A stretch of DNA of 64,000 nucleotides from Planctomyces sp. SH-PL14. Lineage in GTDB: Bacteria; Planctomycetota; Planctomycetia; Planctomycetales; Planctomycetaceae. A model generated the notes under the pieces. It did no database searches, was not told where the DNA came from, and saw only the letters and a list, made by a program, of their open reading frames with translations. How positions within the stretch are numbered: the first letter of the stretch is position 1; every line of letters starts with the position of its first letter. The stretch is taken from positions 6,032,001 to 6,096,000 of the forward strand of contig NZ_CP011270.1 in NCBI RefSeq assembly GCF_001610835.1. The letters are read 5' to 3'. Positions 43,686 through 52,884 of this stretch are shown in pieces. Both the position numbers and the translations under genes were made by a program.

Positions 43686-44303
43686 TCACCGCGGCCGGCG
43701 CTGATCCTGATCAGAGAGGGCCTGTACGTCTTCAGGAGCGAAGGTGACGTTGGCGTAGATCTCGCGGGTCGGAATCCGGATGTCGAGCACGGAGACTTCC
43801 AGGAAGCCCTCCAACCCTTCCACGCGGGTGAACGTCCACTGGTTGTCCTCCCCGAGGACGAAACGCTCGACCGAAGGGACATCCTGGGAGATCAGGATGT
43901 ATTCCTTCAGCGACGGGATCGTTCCGTAGTGCCGGAACTTGGCACCGCGGTCGTAGGCTTCGGTCGACGGCGACAGGACCTCTACGACGACCATGGGATT
44001 GAGGAGGATGTCTTCGGCCTTCCCCTCGAAGCGGGGCTCGCCGCACAGTGCCGACAGATCCGGGTAGGTGTAGAGTCCGGAGGGAGCTTTGACCCGCATG
44101 TCGCTGTTGAGCGTCAGGCACGGACGACCTTTGAGAGCGAGGCTGAACTCGCGTCCGAGGTTGACCGAGATCGTGCTGTGAAAACGCGACCCTCCGGACA
44201 TGGCGAACATCTCGCCGTCGTAGAACTCGCTCTTCTGGTCGGCCGCGCGCTCGATCTCCAGATATTGCTCGACGGTCAGACGTTTGTACGCGGCGGAGTT
44301 CAT
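43686..44303 (-). CDS. Uma2 family (DUF820) PD-(D/E)XK endonuclease-like protein
   Basis: 205 residues from ATG 44303; an earlier TTG adds only six residues. Uma2 motifs: LTVEQYLEIERAADQKSEFY near the N-terminus, FHSTISVNLGREFSLAL, MRVKAPSGLYTYPDLSALCG, and the catalytic-type segment NPMVVVEVLSPSTEAYDRG followed by KFRHYGTIPSLKEYILI. The PD and the E-L-S of VVVEVLS supply the expected Asp and Glu of the PD-(D/E)XK fold. The family is greatly expanded in cyanobacteria and planctomycetes; cellular role unknown, and a link to mobile DNA is only suspected. Single gene; repeat A lies upstream. Confidence 0.92.
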   Translation of the reverse strand: MNSAAYKRLTVEQYLEIERAADQKSEFYDGEMFAMSGGSRFHSTISVNLGREFSLALKGRPCLTLNSDMRVKAPSGLYTYPDLSALCGEPRFEGKAEDILLNPMVVVEVLSPSTEAYDRGAKFRHYGTIPSLKEYILISQDVPSVERFVLGEDNQWTFTRVEGLEGFLEVSVLDIRIPTREIYANVTFAPEDVQALSDQDQRRPR

Positions 44304-44405
44304 GGGCCCCCCAATGTCCAAAAATTGTGGCCACAGTTTACCCCGAGTCGGATGCGTCCGGTAGAACGGCCCCTCGGCGTCCGCTGCCCGCAGGCATCGC
44401 CGGAT

Positions 44406-44732
44406 CGCGTCCTTGCCGGCGCAGCTCTGTTAGCTCAAGCCCAACGTACTACGGCCGCTGGGGTCAAGGGGGTCTCACCCCCTTGCCGCCGGAGGCGCTT
44501 CTATGAGGAACCGCGGTACACAACGGATGTCCCCTTTGTGGAACCGGCGTTGAGGACTCGCCCACATCACACAGCTTGCATTGCAATCCCCGGGGGTTGG
44601 TGAGGGGGCATACGGCACGGTGTCCGCGCTTGGACACTCACTCCTTCAGAGATCTGTCGACGGCCAGGCCTCCGGCGGGCAAAGGGGCGTTGCCCCTCTG
44701 CACTCCCCACCAGGGTACCCCCTGGATCCGGT
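44406..44732 (+). repeat. repeat A, copy 9 (complete)
   Basis: Complete plus-strand copy in the divergent gap between the Uma2 gene and the PQQ-repeat gene. Its 3' tip reads CCAGGGTACCCCCTGG with a GGATCC variant (GGATCCGG rather than GGACCCCGG). Confidence 0.9.
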
Positions 44733-44852
44733 TGGAGTGCGCCGTTGGCGCTGGATCAACGCATCACTTGTCGCGAATGCGTCTCCCGTGGAGAATTTCA
44801 TGGTCCGATCCGCTGCCTTCGCCGCGGACACACTGACAATGAGATCTGAACG

Positions 44853-46106
44853 ATGGCGAGAGTGTCTCTCTGGTTCCTGCCTCTGGCCGTCGCGGTTCTG
44901 GTCGCTCTCTCCTCGCCGCCCCTTCACGCCGAGAACTGGCCCTGCTGGCGCGGACCCCGCGGCGACGGCACCAGCCTCGAAACAAACCTCCCCGTCACCT
45001 GGAGCGCCGGCAAGACGACCCAGAACATCCGCTGGTCCGTCCCCGTCCCGGCCGAAGGACACGCCTCCCCCGTCGTCTGGGAAGACCGCATCTTCTGCGT
45101 CGGCGCCCGCCCCGCCGACCAAGCCCGCATGCTCCTCGCCTACGACCGCCGCACCGGCGACCTCCTGTGGGAGAAGGCGGTCCTTCAGTCCCCTCTCGAA
45201 AAGATCCACAAGCTCAACAGCCACGCCTCAAGCACCCCGGCGACCGACGGCGAGCGGGTCTATGTCAGCTTCCTCAACGAGAAGCGGATGCACGTCGCCG
45301 CCTACGACTTCGCCGGCAACGAGCTCTGGACCGCCGAGCCCGGCGGCTTCTCGAGTGTCCACGGCTACTGCAGCTCGCCGGTCGTCTTTGAGGACTCGCT
45401 CATCGTCAACGGCGATCACGACGGCGACGCCTACATCGTGGCCCTCAACCGCGCGACCGGCGAGACGAAGTGGAAGACCCCCCGCGAGAACAAGACCCGC
45501 AGCTACTGCACGCCGATCATCCGCGATGTCGCCGGGCGGACGCAGATGATGCTCAGCGGCAGCAAGAGTGTTGCCAGTTACGACCCGCGGTCCGGAGTGC
45601 AGCAGTGGGTCGTCGACGGCCCGACCGAGCAGTTCGTCGCCTCGCCGGTCTACGGCCACGGCCTCTTGATCATCACGGGCGGCTTTCCGGACAAGCACAT
45701 CGTCGCCTTCGACCCGACCGGGACCGGCAATGTGACCGGTGCGCGGGAGACGTGGCACCATGAACGGAGCGGCGTCTCCTACGTCCCGTCGCCGATCCTT
45801 GTCGGCGACTACTTCCTTATCGCGTCGGACAACGGGTTCGGGACGTGCTTTGAGGCGAAGACCGGAAAGATTGCGTGGCAGGAGCGGATGGGGCGGCATT
45901 ACTCCGCTTCGCTCGTGGCGGCGAACGGTCTCGTGTACTTCCTTGATGATGATGGGATCACGAAGGTGGTGCGGCCGGGGGCGAAGTATGAGCTCGTTTC
46001 GACGAATGAGCTGAACGCGGAGTGTTACGCCTCACCGGCCTTCTCGGGTGGTGATCTGTTCGTCCGGACGAAGGACGCCCTCGTCTGTATTCAGGGGATG
46101 GAATAG
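44853..46106 (+). CDS. PQQ-binding-like beta-propeller repeat protein, exported
   Basis: 417 residues with signal peptide (MARVSLWFLPLAVAVLVALS). WPCWRGPRGDGTS just after cleavage is the hallmark start of the planctomycete PQQ-like propeller family. Blades are visible as AYDRRTGDLLWEKAV, AYDFAGNELWTAEPG, ALNRATGETKWKTP, SYDPRSGVQQWVVDG and CFEAKTGKIAWQER, each with the A.(D/N)..TG...W pattern. At 417 residues it contains one propeller and no alcohol dehydrogenase active-site region, so it probably binds ligands or has a structural role rather than using PQQ as a cofactor. Exported. No partner gene is evident. Confidence 0.92.
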   Translation: MARVSLWFLPLAVAVLVALSSPPLHAENWPCWRGPRGDGTSLETNLPVTWSAGKTTQNIRWSVPVPAEGHASPVVWEDRIFCVGARPADQARMLLAYDRRTGDLLWEKAVLQSPLEKIHKLNSHASSTPATDGERVYVSFLNEKRMHVAAYDFAGNELWTAEPGGFSSVHGYCSSPVVFEDSLIVNGDHDGDAYIVALNRATGETKWKTPRENKTRSYCTPIIRDVAGRTQMMLSGSKSVASYDPRSGVQQWVVDGPTEQFVASPVYGHGLLIITGGFPDKHIVAFDPTGTGNVTGARETWHHERSGVSYVPSPILVGDYFLIASDNGFGTCFEAKTGKIAWQERMGRHYSASLVAANGLVYFLDDDGITKVVRPGAKYELVSTNELNAECYASPAFSGGDLFVRTKDALVCIQGME

Positions 46107-46137
46107 TGGCGCGTTGGTGGAATGGTCGTCCCCCAAA

Positions 46138-46181
46138 CCGGGGTCCAGGGGGTAACCCCTGGTGGGGGATGCAAGGGGGCT
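46138..46181 (-). repeat. repeat A fragment, copy 10a (3' tip)
   Basis: Only the final hairpin and part of the next remain (CCGGGGTCCAGGGGGTAACC), then the match breaks in GCAAGGGGGC. Confidence 0.75.
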
Positions 46182-46255
46182 GTGAGGGAGGCGGAAGGGG
46201 TTCAGGCTGAAGGCGGAAGGTAGAGCAGCGCAACTCAGGGTCATTTGGCTCTCAT

Positions 46256-46474
46256 CGGGTCCAGGGGCACCCTGGTCGGGGAGTGCAGAGGGGAGAATCC
46301 CCTTTGCCCGCCGGAGGCTTGGCCGTCGAGAGATGTCTGAAGGAGATCGTATCCAAACGCGGGCGCCGTGCCGGATGCCCCCTCACTAACCCGCAGAAAT
46401 TCCAAAGCGAGCGGTGAGTCCTCAACGCCGGTTCCACAAAGCGGATGTCCGTTGTTTGCCCCGGCAAGGGGGCG
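46256..46474 (-). repeat. repeat A, copy 10b (5' module truncated)
   Basis: Minus-strand copy with an intact 3' module; the 5' module is cut by an internal deletion that joins GTTTGCCCC to GGCAAGGGGGCG. The 3' hairpin is GGGGA-TTC-TCCCC, a compensated variant. Confidence 0.85.
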
Positions 46475-46616
46475 GTCCGTGCCAGCGGGACGAGACATTT
46501 CGCCTCAGAGGGGAATGCAGGATCGGCGCTTCGTGCGGAAACCGACGGCGTTGGAACGGGGTAAAGCGGACGCCGCCGCTCGTGCGGCGATGTTTCGGCC
46601 ATCAGCGGAGTCACAG

Positions 46617-47669
46617 ATGTCGGACGTTCGTCTTCCTCGCCGGGCCTGGCTCTATCGTGTCGCTCTGATTGCGATGGCGGTCGGACTTTCGGATGTCCTG
46701 GTTGCCGCCGAGCCGGTTGCTCAGCGGGCCGCCGCGCGGGACTCCTTTACGGAGTGGAAGGACGCGAATCCCGACGCTCAGACGATGCTCGACACGATCG
46801 TCTGGAAGCCCGTGGCGTTTGAGGTCACCTGGACCGAGTGCGAGGGGCGGGAGTACGAGCGGCTGGTTCGTTTTCCGTCGCCGTGGGAGAGCGGGAGTGC
46901 GATCAATGACTCGGTCGCGCTGGCGTGGTATCGGCCGGAGGAGGCGAAGCGGGACGGCGGCGCTATGAAACGGCCTGCCGTGGTCGTCATTCATGAGTCC
47001 GGCTCGGCGATGCCGGTGGGGAAGGCGGTCGCGGAGGGGTTTCGATCGCGGGGGCTCAATGCCTTTCTGATTCATCTCCCGCGGTACGGTGAGCGGCGCG
47101 AGCCGGGGATCCGTCGCGATCCGGCCGAGATGCTCAAGATGATGCGGCAGGGGGTCAGTGACGTTCGCCGCGCCTATGACGCGGTTCGGGTTCTGCCCGA
47201 GGTCGATCCGGAGCAGGTGTCGCTGCAGGGGACGAGTCTGGGGGGCTTCGTGGCGGCGACGGCTGGGTCCCTTGATGGCTGCTACCGGCAGGTGCATATC
47301 ACGCTGGCGGGAGGGGACCTCTACAGCATGATTCAGAATGGCGAGAAGGATGTCGCCAAGGTTCGTGAGGAGCTGGCTCGGGGGGGCTTTACCGGGGAGG
47401 CGCTTCGGGACCTGTTGCGGCATGCGGAGCCGTTGCGGGTGGCGCATCGGCTGGACCCGCAGCGGACCTGGATGTACTCGGCCCGGCAGGATGAGGTGGT
47501 GCCGATTGCGAACTGCCGGAAGCTGGCGGCGGCGATTGGTCTTGATAAGTCGCACCAGGCGGAGCTGTACGCCGGGCACTACACGGGCATTCTGTACCTG
47601 CCTGCGATTCTCGACATCATGGCGGAGCGGGTGAAGGCTACGGTTTCTGACTCACCCGTGAAGCGGTAG
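46617..47669 (+). CDS. alpha/beta hydrolase, exported
   Basis: 350 residues from ATG 46617 (MSDVRLPRRAWLYRVALIAM), which gives a signal-like N-terminus; the longer frame starts in repeat A. Alpha/beta hydrolase features: oxyanion region AVVVIHESGSAMPVGKAVAE near 125, nucleophile elbow G-T-S-L-G-G in SLQGTSLGGFVAATAG near 220, an acid in MYSARQDEVVPIANC near 300 and the His in LYAGHYTGILYLP near 328. This Ser-Asp-His order fits a carboxylesterase or acetyl-xylan-esterase-like enzyme. Substrate unknown. Convergent with the sialate esterase gene. Confidence 0.88.
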   Translation: MSDVRLPRRAWLYRVALIAMAVGLSDVLVAAEPVAQRAAARDSFTEWKDANPDAQTMLDTIVWKPVAFEVTWTECEGREYERLVRFPSPWESGSAINDSVALAWYRPEEAKRDGGAMKRPAVVVIHESGSAMPVGKAVAEGFRSRGLNAFLIHLPRYGERREPGIRRDPAEMLKMMRQGVSDVRRAYDAVRVLPEVDPEQVSLQGTSLGGFVAATAGSLDGCYRQVHITLAGGDLYSMIQNGEKDVAKVREELARGGFTGEALRDLLRHAEPLRVAHRLDPQRTWMYSARQDEVVPIANCRKLAAAIGLDKSHQAELYAGHYTGILYLPAILDIMAERVKATVSDSPVKR

Positions 47670-47690
47670 CGATCAATCAACGGTCCTAGC

Positions 47691-48006
47691 CGGCGCAGCT
47701 CTGGCAGCTCAAACCCAACGTGCTACGGCAGCCGGGGTCAAGGGGGCCTCGCCCCCTTGCCGCCGGAGGCGCTTCCATGAGGAACCGTGGTACACAACGG
47801 ATGTCCCCTTTGTGGTACCCGCTATGAGGACTCCCTCAATCGACACCGCTGGCTTTGCAATCCTCGCGGGTTGGTGAGGGGGGCATCCGACACGATGTCC
47901 ACGTTTGGACACGCATTCCTTCAGACAGTGTCCGACGGCCAGGCCTCCGGCGGGCAAAGGGGCGTTGCCCCTCTGCACTCCCCACCAGGGTGCCCCTGGA
48001 CCCGGT
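47691..48006 (+). repeat. repeat A, copy 11 (complete)
   Basis: Complete copy between convergent genes, 21 bp after the hydrolase stop codon and 16 bp before the end of the sialate esterase gene. It starts CGGTCCTAGCCGGCGCAGC, matching copy 1. Confidence 0.92.
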
Positions 48007-48022
48007 GACCCGTCATGGTGCG

Positions 48023-49609
48023 CTACTTCTTCGGCTTCGCCACTTCCTCCACCAGCGGCCAGTCGTCCGTCCGGAACGGCGATGCCGGCAGGCCATTCGT
48101 CCCAAACAGATTCGCCTCGGGATTCTCGCCCCACGCATAACGGACCGCCGTCGGGCTCGGGACCGCTCCGCTCTGCACCACAATGTGGTCCCCTTCCATC
48201 TTCGCCTCCGCCCGATGCCACTGCTTATCGGCCCCGGCGATCGCAAACCCCTTCACAAGACCGTTCGGAACCTGCATTCCGTCCGCCGCGTAGCGGAACC
48301 GGATCGTCACCTTTCCGCCCTCAATCTGATGGCTCTCATACAGCGGACCGCACGCCTGCGGACCCTTGCGGTGGTAGATCGTTCCAAGAGCCCACATCGC
48401 CAGCCGCATCCCCACATCCTGCTTGTTCGTCGGGTGGATGTCCTTGGGGTCGCCGACATCGAGCGTCACCGCCATCCCGGTGTTGGGAAGCGCGAGCGTC
48501 TTCCGCATCTCGTCGCGGACAATCACCCAGCCGGTCGTCTGGACCGGCGTGTCGACCTGAATCCGGTAGTTCGGCAGCTGCACCCACGCAAACGGCAGGT
48601 CCGCCACGCCCCAGCGGCTCCGCCAGTCTTCGATCAGAGTCCGGAGCTGCAGACCATAGTTCTCCGGCTGCACGCTCGCCGCGTTGTTCTCCCCCTGGTA
48701 CCACAGGATGCCGCGGATCGTGTACGGAACGAGCGGCGCGATCTTGGCGTTGAACAGGACCGCCGGATGATGCGAGTCGAGCGTCGGATGGACCGGCTTC
48801 TTTGGCGCCCGCGGAGTCTCCTTGCCGGTCGCCTTGGCCGCCACCGCCCGCTCCTTCCACTTCGCGAGGGCCGCCTCGTACTCCTTCTGCGCCGCGTCCG
48901 GATCGTAGGTCTTCGCCTTCTCGTCCCAGCTCGAGAACAACGGGGTCAGTTCCGGCTTGTCCTTCTGCGCGTCCCAACTCGTCCAGGCCTCAACCGGCGT
49001 CCCTCCGACCGACGAGTTGATGAGGCCGACGGGAGTCTTGAGGACACGATGGATCTCCTTGCCGAAGAAGTACGCCGTCCCGGAGAACGTTCCCACGGTC
49101 ACCGGAGAGCAGATGACCCACGCCCCTTTCCCAACGGACTGCGGCTCCGTGGCGGGACCGGACTCCTCGCGGAACGTGCGGATCAGGGGAAGATTGGCCG
49201 TGGCGGTCTCCGCCTTGAAGTCTTTGCAGCGGCTGACCGCCATGGCCATGTTGGACTGGCCCGACCCAAGCCAGACTTCCCCGTACAGGACGTCCTGAAC
49301 CGTGAGGGTGTTCTTCCCCTTCGCGGTCATGACGTGCGGTCCTCCCGCCTTGTGGGCCGAGAGCTTCACCTGCCACTTCTTGTCGTCCCCCGCCGTCGCT
49401 TTGGCCTCCTGGCCATCGAGGGCCACGGTGACTTCTTCGCCCGGCTCCGCCCAGCCCCAGACCGCCACCTCCTGGTCCGCCTGGAGGACCATATGGTTCG
49501 AGAAGATGGCCGGAAGGGTGACGTCGGCCTGCAGGGACGAGCCGGACATTCCCGGCAGGGCGGCGACCGCCGCGGCGCCAAGGATAAGCGTGAAAATCGG
49601 TCGCGACAT
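48023..49609 (-). CDS. sialate O-acetylesterase-type SGNH hydrolase
   Basis: 528 residues from ATG 49609 with signal peptide (MSRPIFTLILGAAAVAAL); GGAGAG lies just upstream. Sialate O-acetylesterase family: N-terminal beta domain (LPAIFSNHMVLQADQEVAVW), nucleophile GSGQSNMAMAVS near 105, GTPVEAWTSWD near 200 and the second SGNH block with GILWYQGENNA near 298. Expected action: removal of O-acetyl groups from sialic acid or other acetylated glycans. It is divergent from the ThuA gene (223 bp). With the sulfatases and hydrolase nearby it suggests degradation of decorated polysaccharides. Confidence 0.94.
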   Translation of the reverse strand: MSRPIFTLILGAAAVAALPGMSGSSLQADVTLPAIFSNHMVLQADQEVAVWGWAEPGEEVTVALDGQEAKATAGDDKKWQVKLSAHKAGGPHVMTAKGKNTLTVQDVLYGEVWLGSGQSNMAMAVSRCKDFKAETATANLPLIRTFREESGPATEPQSVGKGAWVICSPVTVGTFSGTAYFFGKEIHRVLKTPVGLINSSVGGTPVEAWTSWDAQKDKPELTPLFSSWDEKAKTYDPDAAQKEYEAALAKWKERAVAAKATGKETPRAPKKPVHPTLDSHHPAVLFNAKIAPLVPYTIRGILWYQGENNAASVQPENYGLQLRTLIEDWRSRWGVADLPFAWVQLPNYRIQVDTPVQTTGWVIVRDEMRKTLALPNTGMAVTLDVGDPKDIHPTNKQDVGMRLAMWALGTIYHRKGPQACGPLYESHQIEGGKVTIRFRYAADGMQVPNGLVKGFAIAGADKQWHRAEAKMEGDHIVVQSGAVPSPTAVRYAWGENPEANLFGTNGLPASPFRTDDWPLVEEVAKPKK

Positions 49610-49832
49610 GCGTCTCTCCGGTAGGGGGCCAGGCACGCGCCCCGTTGTATCGCCGCCCGGGCGACAATTCGACCGACCGGTCGAGCGCGGACGCCCGGAG
49701 CCCGCCGGCCGGGACGGATGTTCGCCCCGCCGATGTGAACCGGTTTTTAACGGCGGACTTTGTCAGGAGTGTGGGATTTTGGTTAACTCCGTGTTTCGAT
49801 CTCCGATGTTCTCTCTCCCTGCGAGGCGCTCC

Positions 49833-50735
49833 ATGCAACGACGTTCGTTCCTGGCCGGTCTGACGGCCGTCCTGATCGGTCTGACCAGTCCGGCGGCAGA
49901 GGCCCAGGACAACGCCGCCGTCAAACCGCTGCGGATGCTGTTCGTGACGCAGAGCGTCGGCTTCAAGCACAGCTCGGTGACCCGCCGGGACCCGGGAATG
50001 CTTTCCCCCGCCGAGATCGCCCTCACGGAGCTCGGCCAGAAGACTGGGCTCTTCAAGGTCGACTGCACGCAGGACTGCGCGAACGACTTCAAGAAGGCGA
50101 TCCTCGAGAAGTACGACATCGTCGGCTTCTACACGACCGGCAACCTGCCGATCGCGGACGAGGACAAGGCGTACTTCTTCGGCGAGTGGATCAAGCAGAA
50201 AGGGCACGGCATCCTGGGCTTCCACTCCGCCGGCGACACCTTCCACGACTACGAGCCGTACTGGGACCTGATGGGGGGGACGTTCATCGGCCATCCGTGG
50301 GGCTCGGGGAACGTCGTCACGTTCACGGGGCATGATCCGGAGAACCCGATCGCGAAGCCGTTCGGGAAGGAGTTCACGATCAAGGACGAGATCTACATGT
50401 ACCGCCACTGGCAGCCGGAGAAGTGCCGCGTGCTGCTGAGCCTCGACTACTCCAAGAGCCCGACGGGCTCGGACGTGAACACCGGCTTCGGCTATCACGT
50501 CCCTCTGGCGTGGGTGAAGAAGGTGGGGGAGGGGAAGCTGTACTACAACAACCTCGGCCACAACGAGACGAGCTGGACGAATGCCGCCTACCTGGAGTCG
50601 ATCACGAACGCCGTGAAGTGGTTCCGCGGCGAGATCGAAGTCGACGCCACCCCGAACCCGGAGGTGTCCAAGGCCTATGAGGAGAAGTCGAAGAAGGACT
50701 TCGAGGCAGGCGAGTTCAAGGGGAAGGCAAAGTAG
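49833..50735 (+). CDS. ThuA-domain protein, exported
   Basis: 300 residues from ATG 49833 (MQRRSFLAGLTAVLIGLTSP), a Tat/Sec-like signal; ATG 49806 is an alternative 9 codons earlier. ThuA (trehalose utilisation) domain: LRMLFVTQSVGFKHSSVTRR near 35, a KYDIVGFYTTGNLPI segment near 88, GHGILGFHSAGDTFHDYEPY near 120-140 and GGTFIGHPWGSGNVVTF, then the region with GKLYYNNLGHNETSW near 240. The family fold resembles class I glutamine amidotransferases without its catalytic Cys; such proteins accompany sugar metabolism in planctomycetes. C-terminus Lys/Glu-rich. Confidence 0.92.
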   Translation: MQRRSFLAGLTAVLIGLTSPAAEAQDNAAVKPLRMLFVTQSVGFKHSSVTRRDPGMLSPAEIALTELGQKTGLFKVDCTQDCANDFKKAILEKYDIVGFYTTGNLPIADEDKAYFFGEWIKQKGHGILGFHSAGDTFHDYEPYWDLMGGTFIGHPWGSGNVVTFTGHDPENPIAKPFGKEFTIKDEIYMYRHWQPEKCRVLLSLDYSKSPTGSDVNTGFGYHVPLAWVKKVGEGKLYYNNLGHNETSWTNAAYLESITNAVKWFRGEIEVDATPNPEVSKAYEEKSKKDFEAGEFKGKAK

Positions 50736-50897
50736 GAGGGACGAGGTCTCAGGGGCCAGGTCTCAAGTATTCAGTCAGAGGCCGGCGGAGTCGGTGACTC
50801 TGGTCTGGCGAAGAGTCTGTGGGACTCGAACGGCTGAACCGTTCGAGCCCTCCCCTTGAGACTTGTCACTTGAGATTTCCGACTTCCCGCTATCCAG

Positions 50898-50983
50898 GGT
50901 CGCGTGGCGAAACAGGCAGACGCAAGGGACTTAAAATCCCTCATCCCGAAAGGGGTATACGGGTTCGATTCCCGTCGCGACCA
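50898..50983 (+). tRNA. tRNA-Leu (anticodon TAA)
   Basis: Acceptor stem GGTCGCG (50898-50904) pairs with CGCGACC (50976-50982), discriminator A at 50983. Anticodon arm AGGGA-CTTAAAA-TCCCT, with TAA at 50932-50934. A long variable arm (CATCCCGAAAGGGGTA) and the T arm ACGGG-TTCGATT-CCCGT complete a class II tRNA of 86 nt. CCA is not encoded. Confidence 0.96.
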
Positions 50984-51002
50984 TTGTCCGTGTTTGGGTT
51001 GT

Positions 51003-51467
51003 TCACTTCATCGGGGCGGGCTCGGTCTTCGTCGGTACTGGTGACGGCGCGGGGTATTGCTTCGGTCCGGCGGGTTCAGAGAACCGCATTCCCCAGTTGC
51101 CGTCGTCCCACGTGAGGGGCTGTCGTCTCGCTTCCGTGAACCGCTGGAGCCATTCCGCCTCCGTCATCTTCGGTTCCGACGGCGGCCGTCCCACTGGCAG
51201 ATTCAGGTGCATCTCGACGACCTCTTCGTCCTGGCAGACCGCTGCGGCGATGAGCGCGGCGTCGGCGCGGCTGGAGATCTGGCCGGTGATCGTGACGTTC
51301 CCGTCCTTGACGGCGACTTCCATTTCCCGCGTCCTGATCTTGCCTACTCGCTCAAGCTCCTCGAACGCCGTCGCGAGCCGTTTCGCCAAGGCCAGGTTGT
51401 CGGCCGCGGCGCTCTCCTGAAGACCCCAGGCGAGCGAGAACAGAATCAGGATCGTTGTGCGAAGCAT
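51003..51467 (-). CDS. exported BON-like domain protein
   Basis: 154 residues with signal peptide (MLRTTILILFSLAWGLQESAA). The middle region AFEELERVGKIRTREMEVAV followed by KDGNVTITGQISSRADAALI has the strand-helix order of a BON domain (K.G.V.L.G.V....). The C-terminal third is Pro-rich (PAPSPVPTKTEPAPMK) and may be unstructured. BON domains are thought to bind phospholipid or peptidoglycan, so an envelope role is plausible. It ends 20 bp after the tRNA, antisense to it; single gene. Confidence 0.78.
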   Translation of the reverse strand: MLRTTILILFSLAWGLQESAAADNLALAKRLATAFEELERVGKIRTREMEVAVKDGNVTITGQISSRADAALIAAAVCQDEEVVEMHLNLPVGRPPSEPKMTEAEWLQRFTEARRQPLTWDDGNWGMRFSEPAGPKQYPAPSPVPTKTEPAPMK

Positions 51468-51675
51468 GGGCGGCCTCCCTGTGGACTGCCGAAGAGTCTC
51501 CGCGAGCCAACCGCCGGGTCAAGAGCGACTTCGCGTCTCCAGCGACTCTGTCTGACCGTCGACGGGTTTCCGGCTCGTTCGGCCCGCTTGGCGTTCTGGC
51601 CCTCGGGATGCGCTTTCCGCACCATCGTGTCGGTAAGATGGAGTCCGCAGTCTCCCCCTCACCGAGGACAGTCCG

Positions 51676-51918
51676 ATGATCCCGAGTGCCAAAGCGTTCC
51701 CTTGCTGGCTTCCCATGGGTTTCTGTGCGGCGCTGTCGCTGATCGCGCTCGTCACGCACGTCGTCAGTTCGGACGCGTGGGTCACTCCTTTCCTCGCGTT
51801 CCTGCCGATGGCGTTCTTCATGTCGGGGGAGAGTGACCGGCAACTGCAGCTGCGGATCAGCGTTCTCGAAAAGCGGCTCGAGGAACTGGAAGGGGCCAAG
51901 TCGGCTGCGGCGATGTGA
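51676..51918 (+). CDS. 80-residue membrane protein with C-terminal coiled coil
   Basis: ATG 51676 preceded by GAGGA 8 nt upstream. Two hydrophobic stretches (FCAALSLIALVTHVVS and VTPFLAFLPMAFFM) are followed by LQLRISVLEKRLEELEGAK, a short coiled coil that should face the cytoplasm. No relative recognised. It lies divergently from the BON-like gene and converges with the propeller-like gene downstream (51 bp). Size and codon pattern support a real gene; function unknown. Confidence 0.65.
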   Translation: MIPSAKAFPCWLPMGFCAALSLIALVTHVVSSDAWVTPFLAFLPMAFFMSGESDRQLQLRISVLEKRLEELEGAKSAAAM

Positions 51919-51969
51919 ATCCGCGCGGTGGTGGCCATCCGAGGTCCCAGGGACGCAGCGCGGCCGGTC

Positions 51970-52884
51970 TTACTCTTTGGCCGCGGGGAGCCAGCGGACC
52001 TTGTAGAGCCGCTCTCCCGGGACGTCGGTCGTAGTCGGAGGCGTGAGGGACTGGAGGGATGCGGACCACCACTGTTCTTCGCCCGCCTGGATGAAGAAGG
52101 TCTTGCCGGAGGCGGGATGGATGGCGACCGCTTTCACGTGCGGCCGGTCTTTCAGTTCGGGGTGCGGGCGGAACTCGCGGGTGTCGCGATTGAACAGCGA
52201 GACCGTCTTGTGTGACGTCACCACGAGGTCGGCGGTGCCGGGGACCGGTTGCAGGTCGTGGCCCCCTTCGTCCGGCAGGGGCCAGGTCTGCTCCTGCTTC
52301 AGCGACGGAGTCTTCGAGTCCCACGCGTCGAGGCGATAGCGCCGCAGCTCATTGAGCCCGATGGCCCAGAGCGAGTCCCGATCGGCGTCCCAGACGACGC
52401 CGTGGGCGGAGAGGAGCGGGGTGGAGCCGATCGGTTCCTCGGAGCGGGAGAGATCGAACAGGACGAGACGGTTCCCTGCCGCGTTCGTCGAACTGGCGAC
52501 GACGACGCGGTCGGCCGGCAGCAGTTCGATCGAGTGGGCGTTCGGGACGCGGGCGGACCAGCGGACCGCGCCGGAGGGATAGTCGACCAGCGCGCAGCCT
52601 CCTCCCGACGAGGTGATGAGGATCTGCCGGCCGTCGCGGATCGGCTTGCAGTCGTCGGTCGTCCCGAACGCTTTCACGAGCGCTGCGGGAAGCGTCTTCT
52701 GATCGCGGGCCCGCCAGCTCCATCGCTTCTCCAGCTTCTCCGATGCGGTCGCCTCCGGAGCGATCACGAAGACCTCGTCCATTCCGCAAAGGAGGATGAG
52801 GTCGGCGTGCGCCGGTGAGCCGAGCAGGAGCAGCGGAACGAAGAGAACAAGAAACGGGAGAGGGAGGGGGAGGAACCGACGCAT
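51970..52884 (-). CDS. exported beta-propeller protein, DUF6528-like
   Basis: 304 residues from ATG 52884, with a strong signal peptide (MRRFLPLPLPFLVLFVPLLL). LILLCGMDEVFVIAPEA just after cleavage is, from memory, the signature start of DUF6528. Repeating strands such as RRQILITSS-like segments, VRWSARVPNAHSIELLPADR, HGVVWDADRDSLWAIGLNEL and GHDLQPVPGTADLVVTS indicate a seven-bladed-like propeller with LPADRVVVA.S turns. No catalytic residues evident. The gene has no same-strand neighbour within 900 bp. Function unknown. Confidence 0.82.
   Translation of the reverse strand: MRRFLPLPLPFLVLFVPLLLLGSPAHADLILLCGMDEVFVIAPEATASEKLEKRWSWRARDQKTLPAALVKAFGTTDDCKPIRDGRQILITSSGGGCALVDYPSGAVRWSARVPNAHSIELLPADRVVVASSTNAAGNRLVLFDLSRSEEPIGSTPLLSAHGVVWDADRDSLWAIGLNELRRYRLDAWDSKTPSLKQEQTWPLPDEGGHDLQPVPGTADLVVTSHKTVSLFNRDTREFRPHPELKDRPHVKAVAIHPASGKTFFIQAGEEQWWSASLQSLTPPTTTDVPGERLYKVRWLPAAKE

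Noticed and set aside
50898-51467. tRNA-Leu as an integration site of a genomic island
   Set aside because: No integrase, no repeated tRNA 3' end and normal composition on both sides.
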